Of a stretch of 44,846 nt of DNA, positions 1 to 7,984 are shown piece by piece (positions within the stretch are counted from its first letter, which is position 1; each line of letters opens with the position of its first letter). Made by a program: the position numbers and the translations under genes. The notes beneath the pieces were generated by a model. That model was not told the DNA's origin and did not search any database. It saw only the letters and a list, made by a program, of their open reading frames with translations. The stretch covers positions 1 through 44,846 of the forward strand of contig MGXV01000087.1 of the NCBI GenBank assembly GCA_001801485.1. Direction: 5' to 3'. The stretch comes from Gammaproteobacteria bacterium RIFCSPHIGHO2_12_FULL_37_14 (GTDB lineage Bacteria; Pseudomonadota; Gammaproteobacteria; DSM-16500).

Positions 1-600
1 GTAAGAAAGCGCGGTGAAATCAGCTCTAAATTGATTGAGCGATTGACAGAGTAGTGAATCATCTTGCTTTTTATTTAATGCAGCTTGTACATCCGCAGCT
101 GAACCTTGGGTGATCGCATTAACAATCACGCTAAAATCAAAGGATGTTTGATCCGCGAAATATTTTTCATGACCTTCTGGAAAGATTTCTTGATATTGTC
201 GAGCAACTTCTTCAGATGTCATATACTTCTCTAACATCTCCCACATCTCATCATCCCATGCACAAAGTGCTGCTTGGAATGGGGTGACATCGCTAACGAG
301 GCGCCTTGAATAATCGATAGCTTCACCTTTTGCGGAGGATAATTCCGGTTTTTGTGCAATGAGGGTTTCAGTCTGATTGAGATCACCTTGCACGACGACA
401 AGCACGATAGAGTTGACTAATTCCTGAAACTTAGCGAGTAAAGGCTTATATACGCGCATCCCTGGATAGTCGCTGACTTGATTCAATGCAGCGGCATTTT
501 CATCTTCTTTGATGATCCTTGCGATTTCCTCACTACCATAGGTGTTTATTAATTGATTAAATGAAAGCTCTTGTAAGCTTGGAAATAGTCTTGTATTCAT
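1..600 (-). CDS. Ankyrin-like effector-family protein, C-terminus cut by window edge
   Basis: The reading frame opens with ATG at 600 and stays open to base 1, giving 200 residues; the stop lies outside the window. A purine-rich GAAGAG lies about 8 bases before the ATG. Residues about 68-126 look like degenerate ankyrin-type helix pairs (VVVQGDLNQTETLIAQKPEL, then DVTPFQAALCAWDDEMWEML). The block DVTPFQAAL...EVARQYQEIFPEG (104-143) recurs in the gene at the other end of the window as DVTPFKIAL...EVDKQFLEVFPDG, so the two are paralogues. From memory, proteins with this repeat are numerous in Legionellales and are often treated as candidate type IV effectors; that role is inference. No signal peptide or membrane segment is visible. 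Confidence 0.75.
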   Translation of the reverse strand, partial: MNTRLFPSLQELSFNQLINTYGSEEIARIIKEDENAAALNQVSDYPGMRVYKPLLAKFQELVNSIVLVVVQGDLNQTETLIAQKPELSSAKGEAIDYSRRLVSDVTPFQAALCAWDDEMWEMLEKYMTSEEVARQYQEIFPEGHEKYFADQTSFDFSVIVNAITQGSAADVQAALNKKQDDSLLCQSLNQFRADFTALSY

Positions 601-800
601 GCAACTACTCTTCATCCGATCGTGTGTATAAAATTGAATCTTACAGATACTTGCTTAAGGAAAAATTAAATTATCAGAAACGGATTATTAGAAATAGTCG
701 AATTTGACAGCAAGTATTGAATGGCATGGTTACGATAAAGATATTTCTTCATTTGAATCATAACACTTTGCATCTACCCGCAACTCGAAACCAAATTTAG

Positions 801-1109
801 CTATTGGCAAGTTACCGTACCCGTGGCTTGGAATGCATCATGATCGTAATTCATGCCACCGCCAAAAGTTGTATATTTGTAAGGTTCAACGCTATATTCT
901 ATTTGAGCATGTTTTGGTTCGCACAATTGTATGGCATGCTTTTGGAAAGCTTCATCCAATCGATCTTTTTCTACAAAGCCTGTCCCTTTTGCAACAAGCT
1001 TATATTTGTTCGGTGCTAAGTCAGTGACCTTATAATAGATATTTCCAGCACAGCCTGTTAACAAAAGAACACAAAAGATTACCTCTAATCCCATCTTCAA
1101 TGATTTCAT
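801..1109 (-). CDS. Small predicted lipoprotein of unknown function
   Basis: 102 residues with a lipoprotein signal: basic start, hydrophobic stretch and lipobox LLTG|C with the acylated cysteine at position 20. The mature part is about 82 residues with two further cysteines (CEPKHA and the C-terminal TCQ) that could form a disulfide, consistent with an envelope location. A good ribosome site (AAGGAG) lies 6-7 bases before the ATG, and a TATAAA box lies at 1147-1142 on the minus strand. I do not recognise the family. It is separated from its neighbours by 200 and 428 bases, so it is probably monocistronic. Confidence 0.75.
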   Translation of the reverse strand: MKSLKMGLEVIFCVLLLTGCAGNIYYKVTDLAPNKYKLVAKGTGFVEKDRLDEAFQKHAIQLCEPKHAQIEYSVEPYKYTTFGGGMNYDHDAFQATGTVTCQ

Positions 1110-1537
1110 GGTTTTCTCCTTGCCAATTTTTCATTCTCATTTTTATATTCGCTAATGTCCTCGCGCCATGAAGAAATCGTACCAACCATCTAAAAGAGTT
1201 TCCTTCGTTGCGCCATTAAGAATCGTACCGAAGAAAGTAGAGTACTGTCAAGAATCGTCCATATATGCTACACTAGCCTCATCAATTAAGTTTATTGTCT
1301 ATCATAACAACGATGTAATCCATTCATACGTTCCGGAGAAATTTTACCGTCGTGTGAACTCAGATAAAGCTGTATCAGCTATTCCTCCCGCTGAAGATTT
1401 ATAAGGAACCTGCATAACCATACTCCAACAATTTTTGGTATAAACATTAGAAACCTCATCCGGCTTTCAGCAACCTTCTCCCAAAATGCTTGGGAGAAGG
1501 AATCATCGTCGCTCTGCGGATAGGCTGAATAATTACT
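1110..1537. other. 428-bp intergenic stretch
   Basis: This gap lies between two minus-strand genes. It holds the lipoprotein gene's upstream region (TATAAA at 1147-1142) and, near its other end, a perfect hairpin element (1474-1500). A plus-strand frame of 78 codons runs 1168-1404 but has no ribosome site, no recognisable domain and lies opposite to both neighbours, so I do not call it a gene. Nothing else was identified. Confidence 0.5.
1474..1500. repeat. REP-like perfect inverted repeat
   Basis: Two perfectly complementary 10-base arms, CCTTCTCCCA (1474-1483) and TGGGAGAAGG (1491-1500), flank a 7-base loop. The arms are preceded by CCTCATCCGGCTTTC (from 1455). The same general arrangement, a 'cctcatccg' lead followed by 'ccttctccc...gggagaagg', occurs as a dispersed intergenic palindrome in many proteobacterial genomes, so this is probably a dispersed repeat copy. 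No T-tract follows on either strand, so it is not a typical intrinsic terminator, although it lies 3' of the Gln/Asn-rich gene. Confidence 0.6.
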
Positions 1538-1972
1538 TTATTTTCCCATGCTGAAATAAACCAAGTTCTCAACCGCGTCGTTTTCTTGAGAAACAGCCAA
1601 ACGCGCAGCTTCAAAAGCTGCTCTTTGCGCTTCAGTCATAGGAGGATATTGCAGAGGAAGTTGAGTGGCAGAATTATTTTGAACACCTTGGTGGAAGGTG
1701 GTATGAGGATTATTTATTACATAATAAAGAGCCATATTATGTTGTGGTTGTTGTGGTTGTTGTGGTTGTTGTGGTTGTTGTTGTGCCCTCTGCACCTGAT
1801 GTAAGTAATTGACATATGTTTGAATGTTCTGTACAAACACTGCCTGCTTTTGAGCCTGCTCGATAGCTTGTTGAACCATCACTATCTGCCTGTTAGCTTT
1901 CTTCCTTTCGTTTTTTGATTGCGCAGATGAATTATTATTATTATTTGAATGATTGTTTTGATGAGATTTCAT
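1538..1972 (-). CDS. Low-complexity Gln/Asn-rich protein with QQP repeats
   Basis: 144 residues. The order is an Asn-rich N-terminus (five consecutive N at 10-14), a basic segment (NERKKANRQ), a helical Gln-rich stretch (about 30-63), a QQP repeat tract (65-77), then a more ordinary C-terminal part ending in a Tyr/Phe-containing segment. The frame has a good ribosome site (AGAGGA, 9 bases before ATG) and a near-consensus promoter at 2026-2054, which argues that it is a real gene. The QQP tract is encoded by 9-bp tandem repeats, so length may vary between strains. I do not recognise the family. The composition resembles secreted or host-interacting low-complexity proteins, but no function can be assigned. 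Confidence 0.65.
   Translation of the reverse strand: MKSHQNNHSNNNNNSSAQSKNERKKANRQIVMVQQAIEQAQKQAVFVQNIQTYVNYLHQVQRAQQQPQQPQQPQQPQHNMALYYVINNPHTTFHQGVQNNSATQLPLQYPPMTEAQRAAFEAARLAVSQENDAVENLVYFSMGK
1742..1777. repeat. Tandem repeat, 9 bp x 4, inside a coding region
   Basis: Four exact copies of TTGTGGTTG (1742-1750, 1751-1759, 1760-1768, 1769-1777) followed by a broken copy. On the minus strand they encode the repeated Gln-Gln-Pro of the Gln/Asn-rich protein. Because the unit is a multiple of three, gain or loss of copies keeps the frame. Confidence 0.9.
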
Positions 1973-2025
1973 TTAAAAATTCCTCTTAGGTGTTAGTTGG
2001 TACGCTGAGTGCAAATTAAGACCAA

Positions 2026-2054
2026 ATTATACCTATATAGAAAGAAAATGTCTA
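2026..2054 (-). promoter_or_regulatory. Sigma70-type promoter for the Gln/Asn-rich gene
   Basis: Read on the minus strand: TAGACA (2054-2049, five of six matches to TTGACA), a 17-base spacer, then TATAAT (2031-2026, full match). A start near 2019 would leave a leader of about 46 bases before the ATG at 1972. It is the best-matching promoter I found in the window. Confidence 0.65.
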
Positions 2055-2120
2055 CGCTCTTTTACTCGTGAGATGGTTGAGCAACTCATTATGCTTCCGC
2101 ACTAGCCCAACTTCATTTCT

Positions 2121-3290
2121 TTAGACAATCTTGCATCTGCTCCGCCCCGGAGTTGGGTGTTGCTGCGCAAGTTCTACAAGCTTGCAGTTTTTGTTCGACA
2201 CAAGATTTTCAACCGGCCTCTCCAGCACTCGCCCGGCCGTCAGCACCCGCATATGGGCACCATAATATGTATCAATAAAAAAATCAAATCCGAGACGAAA
2301 ATTAGGATATTTCTCCAAGTTAGTAAAATCTAAATCGTACTGGCGATTATTAAATTGAATGTGTAATTTGAAATCGCCGAACAAAGGATTTTGCTCATCG
2401 AGCTTATTGCAGAATCCTTTCAAAAGTCGCAGCAAATCATCCGCTGTAAAAACTCGTGGTGCAAAACCAATTATAAATCTTGAATAGCAACTTAATTGAT
2501 TATCACTCCAACTATAATCATCCAAATGGTGACAATATACCTCACATATTTTTTCCATTATTTCGAGAGGGAAAAATTCGCCAGTTTTAATCACCTGACC
2601 TGCCTTATTTTCTTCAGCAAAATGTTTACGCATCATTGCAAAAGCATCTAATGTTGTTTGCAAAGTTGGTTTCTCATTGGTACATGGATCCCAAGTGAAT
2701 GCTGCTTCAATTGCTTTTAAATCAATATCCAGCTGTACAAGCATACGTGCTTTTCTTTCATCAGGTTGGCCGAATTTTTCTTGATATTGTGCATGTGCTT
2801 CTGCTTGGGTATGGGTTTTTTCAATCACTTCTTTATTCAACCAATTTAGCCAACCCACCGCTTTAGTTTGCATAGCTGCTTGCAACAATGAACCTTCAAA
2901 ACCTCGTTGTCTCATATCAGTAATAGTTTTATCATTCTCTATTTTGACAAACGCTAATTTTGGATTAGCCAGTAACATCGCCATAGCTTTCTTAACATTT
3001 GTTTCCGTCGGCATAAAGAAGCATTCTAATAATTTTTTGACTGCACGTTTTTCTAATTCTGGTTGATAGAGTGAATAAAAATATCGGCAGGTTTGCGATA
3101 ATTTAGACATCACTTTAGTTTCATCGCGGGTTGCTGAAACAATGGAAACACCGTGTAAATTAGTAACTAATACTGGTAACCATAATTCGATGGGGAACTG
3201 AAACTTGAGTATGAATGATGGAATGACAATACGCTTTTGTATAATAGCTTCCTGATTGTTAACACGGTTTTTTGATATTTTCACAGTCAT
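2121..3290 (-). CDS. F-box-like, ankyrin-like protein with CaaX-like C-terminus (effector candidate)
   Basis: 389 residues. Residues about 30-85 resemble an F-box: FQFPIELWLPVL, then KLSQTCRYFYSLY, with the usual Pro-hydrophobic opening and the 'L..C+.F..L' ending. Residues about 97-150 (AMAMLLANPKLAF, SLLQAAMQTKAVGWL) look like ankyrin-type helix pairs. The last four residues are CKIV, preceded by basic GRSR, which fits a loose CaaX prenylation signal. Legionella pneumophila AnkB combines F-box, ankyrin repeats and CaaX in one effector that recruits host ubiquitin ligase; a similar role here is inference, because the F-box and ankyrin matches are weak by eye. It has its own likely promoter (3324-3352). 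The gene stands alone and is divergent from the glycan operon. Confidence 0.75.
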   Translation of the reverse strand: MTVKISKNRVNNQEAIIQKRIVIPSFILKFQFPIELWLPVLVTNLHGVSIVSATRDETKVMSKLSQTCRYFYSLYQPELEKRAVKKLLECFFMPTETNVKKAMAMLLANPKLAFVKIENDKTITDMRQRGFEGSLLQAAMQTKAVGWLNWLNKEVIEKTHTQAEAHAQYQEKFGQPDERKARMLVQLDIDLKAIEAAFTWDPCTNEKPTLQTTLDAFAMMRKHFAEENKAGQVIKTGEFFPLEIMEKICEVYCHHLDDYSWSDNQLSCYSRFIIGFAPRVFTADDLLRLLKGFCNKLDEQNPLFGDFKLHIQFNNRQYDLDFTNLEKYPNFRLGFDFFIDTYYGAHMRVLTAGRVLERPVENLVSNKNCKLVELAQQHPTPGRSRCKIV

Positions 3291-3323
3291 TACCTCGTTT
3301 ATAGTTCTATAATGATCATTAAA

Positions 3324-3352
3324 TTATCAGTATTAGCTTAAGTAAATCTCAA
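3324..3352 (-). promoter_or_regulatory. Possible promoter of the F-box-like gene
   Basis: On the minus strand, TTGAGA (3352-3347), a 17-base spacer and TGATAA (3329-3324) lie about 35 bases before the ATG at 3290. The match is moderate. A perfect 10-base palindrome AATGATCATT (3311-3320) follows at about the expected transcription start. Confidence 0.35.
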
Positions 3353-3364
3353 AATATAGGGTAA

Positions 3365-3386
3365 GCTATTTGAGCTATTTGAGCTA
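3365..3386. repeat. Short tandem repeat upstream of the plus-strand glycan operon
   Basis: Two exact copies of GCTATTTGA (3365-3373, 3374-3382) followed by GCTA. It lies about 80 bases before the first gene of the plus-strand operon and 75 bases before the divergent F-box-like gene, a location where regulator half-sites could be. A binding role is inference. Confidence 0.6.
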
Positions 3387-3462
3387 GACATTCAAAACCT
3401 TGCTAGCTAAAATGCTTGATCAGAAAATCTAATCGTATTTTCACTATTATCAGGATGATTTC

Positions 3463-4482
3463 ATGACTAATTTCTATCAAAATAAGCGCGTACTCGTCAC
3501 AGGTGGCACAGGTCTCATCGGTCGTCCTCTCGTTGACATGCTTCTTGAATATGGAGCAAATGTTACCATCGTCTCACTGGATCATCCTTCACGCGCTCCT
3601 CAAGCGGTAGCATTTAAACAAGTAGATCTACGCGAATTTAGTGCTTGCCTAGATGTTTGTAAAGATCAAGAGATCGTATTTCAACTTGCTGGAGTAAAAG
3701 GCTCACCCGCCATGACAGCAAAACGCCCCGCCAGTTTTTTTGTACCCACGATTACTTTTAGCATTAATATGATGGAAGCTGCTCGCCGTTCAGGTGTTGA
3801 ACGATTTTTATTTACTAGCTCAGTTGGTGTTTATTCGCCCGCTGAAGTGTTTTATGAAGACGATGTATGGAAAACCTTCCCTTCTCCCAATGATCGTTTT
3901 GCTGGTTGGGCCAAACGTATGGGCGAATTACAAGCTGATGCGTATAAAATTGAATATGGCTGGGATAAAATTTCTATCGTACGTCCAGCCAATGTTTACG
4001 GCCCTTACGATAATTTTGATCCTGCAAACGCCATGGTCATTCCTTCTCTGATTAAACGAGCAATGGATGGCGAAAATCCTTTAACTGTTTGGGGCGATGG
4101 TTCGCCTATTCGAGATTTTATTCATGCTCGCGATGTCGCTCGTGGTATGTTATTAGCAGTGAAAAATGGCATTAATGAGCCGATTAATTTGGGTAGTGGC
4201 ACTGGTGTAACCATTAAACAAATTGCTGAAATTATTGCTGCCAATATTCCCGATCAATCCATTGATCTGATCTGGGATAGTAGTAAACCAAAAGGTGATG
4301 CAAAGCGATTAATGGATATGACACGTGCAAATGCTTATGGGTTTAAACCGGAAATTTCTATTGAAGCAGGTATTATTGAAACCATTCAATGGTATGCACA
4401 AAATTATTCCATGACGGATAATCGTTATAATGCTTTTACCGAAATAGCACATTTACCAAACAATGCGATTCACGCTGGGTAG
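3463..4482 (+). CDS. NAD-dependent sugar epimerase/dehydratase (extended SDR)
   Basis: 339 residues with a Rossmann NAD motif GGTGLIG (14-20), the SDR segment TSSVGVYSP (118-126) and the C-terminal substrate-domain signature GDGSPIRDFIHARDVA. These enzymes epimerise, dehydrate or reduce nucleotide-activated sugars in the cytoplasm. The canonical Tyr-x-x-x-Lys pair reads A-G-W-A-K (147-151): the lysine is kept (K151) but alanine stands where tyrosine is expected, next to F146. A ribosome site (AGGA, 7 bases before the ATG) supports the start. First gene of the plus-strand operon; the next gene follows after 34 bases. The exact substrate cannot be told; a GDP-linked heptose or deoxysugar is plausible given the later operon. 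Confidence 0.85.
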   Translation: MTNFYQNKRVLVTGGTGLIGRPLVDMLLEYGANVTIVSLDHPSRAPQAVAFKQVDLREFSACLDVCKDQEIVFQLAGVKGSPAMTAKRPASFFVPTITFSINMMEAARRSGVERFLFTSSVGVYSPAEVFYEDDVWKTFPSPNDRFAGWAKRMGELQADAYKIEYGWDKISIVRPANVYGPYDNFDPANAMVIPSLIKRAMDGENPLTVWGDGSPIRDFIHARDVARGMLLAVKNGINEPINLGSGTGVTIKQIAEIIAANIPDQSIDLIWDSSKPKGDAKRLMDMTRANAYGFKPEISIEAGIIETIQWYAQNYSMTDNRYNAFTEIAHLPNNAIHAG

Positions 4483-4516
4483 CAAATTCAAGATTGCTCT
4501 CCATTAGGGATAAAAA

Positions 4517-5401
4517 ATGTATTCTCCCACACAGCCATTGATGAATGTAAATAATTTGTCTCTTGCCGAAAAAAAGTCTCATATTCAAGAAATTTATACA
4601 TCGACGAGTTACTTTCAGACATTATTTAATCAAGATCATCTGGAAATTGATTTTCTCCATTACTCAGGAATGTTTCGTGCTGAATTGTTTCGTTTATTAC
4701 TCGAAAAAAAAATTATTCCGTCAACTATTGATCATTTAGAACAATTACATGAAACTTTATCTGGTGAAATGAAAGCATATAATTTTGATGACGGCGTTAA
4801 TAAGATTAGCACTCAATTTTATGATACCGATCAGCAATTTATTGCCGTTTATTATCAGTTTATAAAATTTTTACGACAAAATTTACTCCATGAACCATTT
4901 TGGTTTCAGGCAACACCAACTATACGCATCCATTGTCCTAACGCAGAAAATAATCATCACTATCCTCGGTATCATAGTGATATCAGTTATGGTCACCCTC
5001 CAGAAGAAATTAACATTTGGTTTCCATTAACAAAACTCTTAACGGGACATGGCTTTAGATTCATTCCAGTGAATCATTCGCAAAAAATAATTGAATCATT
5101 TAACTATGATTTCGCTAGTTTCATTCATAGTGCCATCTATGACAAAAAATTTTCCGCTCATTGCCAACGTTTTTCCCAGCCTGTTACAACTGAATATGGA
5201 AAATTGTTAGCATTTGATTCGCGTTGTATCCATACTGGAGAACCCCTCACTGCTCACACTCGTGTTTCAATCGACATCCGTATTCTTCCTCTAGCACGAT
5301 ATGAAAGAATGCGTATACAATATCAAGGCCAAGGCCGAAGAAAAGTTATTTTTGCTCCTGGTTTTTGTTACCATGAATTACACTCGGATGAACTGCTATG
5401 A
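4517..5401 (+). CDS. Fe(II)/2-oxoglutarate-dependent oxygenase (PhyH/StrG-like)
   Basis: 294 residues. The central part carries the iron-binding facial triad of the cupin-type oxygenases: H153-x-D155 in RYHSDISYG and H239 in DSRCIHTGEP, with R249 (TRVSIDIRI) placed to bind the 2-oxoglutarate carboxylate. The N-terminal 130 residues are helical and unassigned. Proteins of this kind, similar to StrG-like enzymes of aminoglycoside and cell-surface sugar clusters, are expected to hydroxylate or oxidise a sugar or small metabolite in the cytoplasm. It overlaps the next gene by ATGA (5398-5401), implying coupled translation with the methyltransferase. The family call is fairly secure, the substrate unknown. 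Confidence 0.8.
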   Translation: MYSPTQPLMNVNNLSLAEKKSHIQEIYTSTSYFQTLFNQDHLEIDFLHYSGMFRAELFRLLLEKKIIPSTIDHLEQLHETLSGEMKAYNFDDGVNKISTQFYDTDQQFIAVYYQFIKFLRQNLLHEPFWFQATPTIRIHCPNAENNHHYPRYHSDISYGHPPEEINIWFPLTKLLTGHGFRFIPVNHSQKIIESFNYDFASFIHSAIYDKKFSAHCQRFSQPVTTEYGKLLAFDSRCIHTGEPLTAHTRVSIDIRILPLARYERMRIQYQGQGRRKVIFAPGFCYHELHSDELL

Positions 5402-6234
5402 ACAATCAATCAATTTTAAAATTTATTGCTGGTAACCAACCACTTTTCAACATGGATCATGCTATTTTGAGTGCACCCGTACGGCATGTATTTATGATTG
5501 GTATTGTTTGGTATCTCACGCAAAAGCAGAAAAAAAATAATTTGAATATACTTGAAATTGGTTCCTGGGTAGGCGCTTCGACACTTTCTTGGGCACAAGG
5601 TTTAAAAGAATACAATGATAGTTGCGGAACGATATCATGCATAGATGCTTGGCAACCCTTTTTCAATCGTGATACTCATCAAGCTGACCTGTATCACACC
5701 ATGGAATTAGCGCTGAGCTCGGAAACAGCTTATCACCTATACACGCACAATGTGAGCACACTTCCTTCAACAATGACTTGCCAACATTTTCGTGGTAAAA
5801 GTGAGCATATTCTTCCCTTATTGCGTGAAAAATCGTTTGATATTATCTTTATTGATGGCGATCATACTTACCCCGCTGTACGACATGATATTCAATTATC
5901 ACTGCCATTAATCAATGAAGCAGGCATTGTATGTGGAGATGATTTAAATTTGCAACTCACACAAATCGATCGAGCTCATGCTGTAGAGCATGCAGAACTT
6001 GATTTTGTGACTGACCCTAAAACCAAACGCAATTATCATCCTGGCGTGACTTTAGCTGTTGATGAAATATTTGGTAGCGTTTCCGCTTGGGGTGGATTTT
6101 GGGCAATGCAAAAACTTAATCATCAATGGCATAAAATTTCATTAAAAGATATGCCCATCTGTTATCCCACTCATTTTCCTGAGCAAGCATTAAACAAAGC
6201 TAAAGATCATTTACAAGATATTCAAATCACTTGA
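5398..6234 (+). CDS. Class I SAM-dependent methyltransferase
   Basis: 278 residues. SAM-binding motif I is LEIGSWVGAST (52-62). The acidic loop CIDAWQPF follows, then motif FIDGDHTYPAVRHDI, typical of the Methyltransf_24 type found in polysaccharide and antibiotic clusters, and CGDD, likely metal or substrate contacts. It probably O-methylates a sugar. Start ATG overlaps the stop of the oxygenase gene (ATGA), so the pair is likely co-translated and may act on the same residue. The C-terminus (about 220-278) is family-variable. No membrane segments. A 73-base gap follows before the next gene. Confidence 0.82.
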   Translation: MNNQSILKFIAGNQPLFNMDHAILSAPVRHVFMIGIVWYLTQKQKKNNLNILEIGSWVGASTLSWAQGLKEYNDSCGTISCIDAWQPFFNRDTHQADLYHTMELALSSETAYHLYTHNVSTLPSTMTCQHFRGKSEHILPLLREKSFDIIFIDGDHTYPAVRHDIQLSLPLINEAGIVCGDDLNLQLTQIDRAHAVEHAELDFVTDPKTKRNYHPGVTLAVDEIFGSVSAWGGFWAMQKLNHQWHKISLKDMPICYPTHFPEQALNKAKDHLQDIQIT

Positions 6235-6307
6235 TCTTTCAGAGAATATGATTAGACTCGCCATCTATACTGATTGCATAGCAAGATGAACAAAAAGGTA
6301 GTGATCC

Positions 6308-7948
6308 GTGGTACTCCCCTGGTTAGTCAATCATAAACAACATAGCGCTTATCAACTACTGCTAATTGATCCTCATCACTTCAATCAATTAACAAGAGCT
6401 GAGCAACAAGTACTTATTCGAACGCAATATCTTAAGTTGGCTCGTCGATACCATCCGGCCGCCAATATGCTTTTCGAAAAACAATTGACTCCTATGTTTC
6501 TTGCGCTAACTCATGCTAAAGAATATTTAGAAAATCTCTATTACCAACTCGACACAACTGATTACGTTAATAATTTGTTTACTCGCCTAGCTAATCAAGC
6601 AAGAGATTTGGATGAAATAGCATTTGACAAGCTAATCGATTTTATTATCGTAGATCATGAGCCTTCAATCGAACGAGAACGCAATATAACAAGAAATTTT
6701 CTTGAACTTAAAAGTAACTCCAAGAAATTATTTATTTTTCCTCCCGAATTGGAAAAGAAAAGTTTTCTTGACATTATCCGTATCATTAATGAAAAAAATG
6801 TGGATAGCTATTTCGCTTGTATTAAACAAAAAATGAATGATCCCACTTCTCCACTTCCATTTAAAATGATAGAAAAATTTTTAATACATCTAATGTTTAT
6901 AAAAAGCAATATTGGTTTGCATGCATTTAAATTATTAACTGAAAATGTTCAGAATAACGATGAACTAGAATACTGTTTCGAGTATTACTCGAATAATAGC
7001 AATCCAACAGCTTCGCCTATTCATTCCTTTATCATGCATTTTGTCCTCATGAAAGCTTATAATGTATCTAATTTCAATCAAGCATTAGCACACTTTCAAT
7101 GCATTGACTCACAGCTAGGCTTAATTGGCAAATTAATTAAAACCTTGGAGACATTTTGCCTAGATACAATTAATTTTAAATTCAAACAGAACACACATGA
7201 ATTTTTTATTGATCAAGTGAATGAATTTATTCGTTGCTTCATTGCCAATATCGATCTTCCGATTTTTCCAATCGTTGAAACGAACATGGCTAGCTATATA
7301 AAACTCAACCATCTCAATATCCAGCAAGAGCTTGTCCCGCTAGAAAATGTATTAGCAAAACAACGACAGTTAATGGTTAATGATGAAGATAGACAGACCT
7401 TAGATAGATATTGCATTATTATTTACAATTCATTATGCAATTTAGGTTTTCATAGTCAATCATTTGCTCCCTATTGTTTACCCAACTGGAATGCCACCTA
7501 TCAGCAATTAATCGAAACCATTGAGCCTTATATAAATCATGAGGATTTGCTCTCTGTCTCATCGATCCCCACTAAACTCAAACAATCTTTAACTGTTATC
7601 CAAAGCTCTAACTGGAATGATTCGCTGAAAAAACAAAAAGCATTGGAGCAGGTAATCGATTACTATCATTTATTGCGCTCAACTGAAACCTATACGATGC
7701 TACCTTATTCTTTTTCATCACTCTTTGTTAAAAGACATCCCTTAGCTGAAAAGCTAATGCCAATTCTTGAAAAATACTTTCTTGCCTATAGTTATGAACC
7801 AACCCGTCAGCGATTAAGCTATTCCCAGCATTTTGTTCGCAAACTTACTATTAACCCGTTCGCTGAATTAATTTTGCAACATCATTATAATTTACCTTGC
7901 AAATACCCGGCTCATTATGCAGCATATGTGAATAAGAAATTTAGATAG
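6308..7948 (+). CDS. Large helical protein with a degenerate N-terminal J-domain
   Basis: 546 residues, start GTG at 6308 with AAGG about 9 bases upstream. Residues about 14-76 follow the J-domain pattern: AYQLLLID, then YLKLARRYHPAAN (41-53) and a closing helix FLALTHAKEYLENL. The invariant HPD loop that activates Hsp70 reads HPA (49-51). The rest is long, mostly helical and Asn/Leu/Phe-rich, with no recognisable domain, signal or membrane segment. It sits inside the glycan operon (36 bases before the next gene) but shows no sugar-enzyme features. Loss of the HPD aspartate normally abolishes DnaK stimulation, so a pseudo-co-chaperone, scaffold or effector role is possible. Function unknown. 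Confidence 0.7.
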   Translation: MVLPWLVNHKQHSAYQLLLIDPHHFNQLTRAEQQVLIRTQYLKLARRYHPAANMLFEKQLTPMFLALTHAKEYLENLYYQLDTTDYVNNLFTRLANQARDLDEIAFDKLIDFIIVDHEPSIERERNITRNFLELKSNSKKLFIFPPELEKKSFLDIIRIINEKNVDSYFACIKQKMNDPTSPLPFKMIEKFLIHLMFIKSNIGLHAFKLLTENVQNNDELEYCFEYYSNNSNPTASPIHSFIMHFVLMKAYNVSNFNQALAHFQCIDSQLGLIGKLIKTLETFCLDTINFKFKQNTHEFFIDQVNEFIRCFIANIDLPIFPIVETNMASYIKLNHLNIQQELVPLENVLAKQRQLMVNDEDRQTLDRYCIIIYNSLCNLGFHSQSFAPYCLPNWNATYQQLIETIEPYINHEDLLSVSSIPTKLKQSLTVIQSSNWNDSLKKQKALEQVIDYYHLLRSTETYTMLPYSFSSLFVKRHPLAEKLMPILEKYFLAYSYEPTRQRLSYSQHFVRKLTINPFAELILQHHYNLPCKYPAHYAAYVNKKFR

Positions 7949-7984
7949 CTGCAAATTTATGTTATTAAATGGTAAGGAGCACTT

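Noticed and set aside
1168..1404. Plus-strand 78-codon frame between the lipoprotein and Gln/Asn-rich genes
   Set aside because: No ribosome site, no recognisable motif, and orientation opposite to both flanking genes; a chance frame is more likely.
1474..1500. Intrinsic terminator of the Gln/Asn-rich gene
   Set aside because: The stem is perfect, but no T-run follows on either strand; it fits a dispersed palindromic repeat better.
3387..3462. Sigma70 promoter immediately upstream of the plus-strand glycan operon
   Set aside because: TTGATC (3416-3421) and TATTAT (3445-3450) are present, but their spacing of 23 bases is too long; no convincing pair was found.
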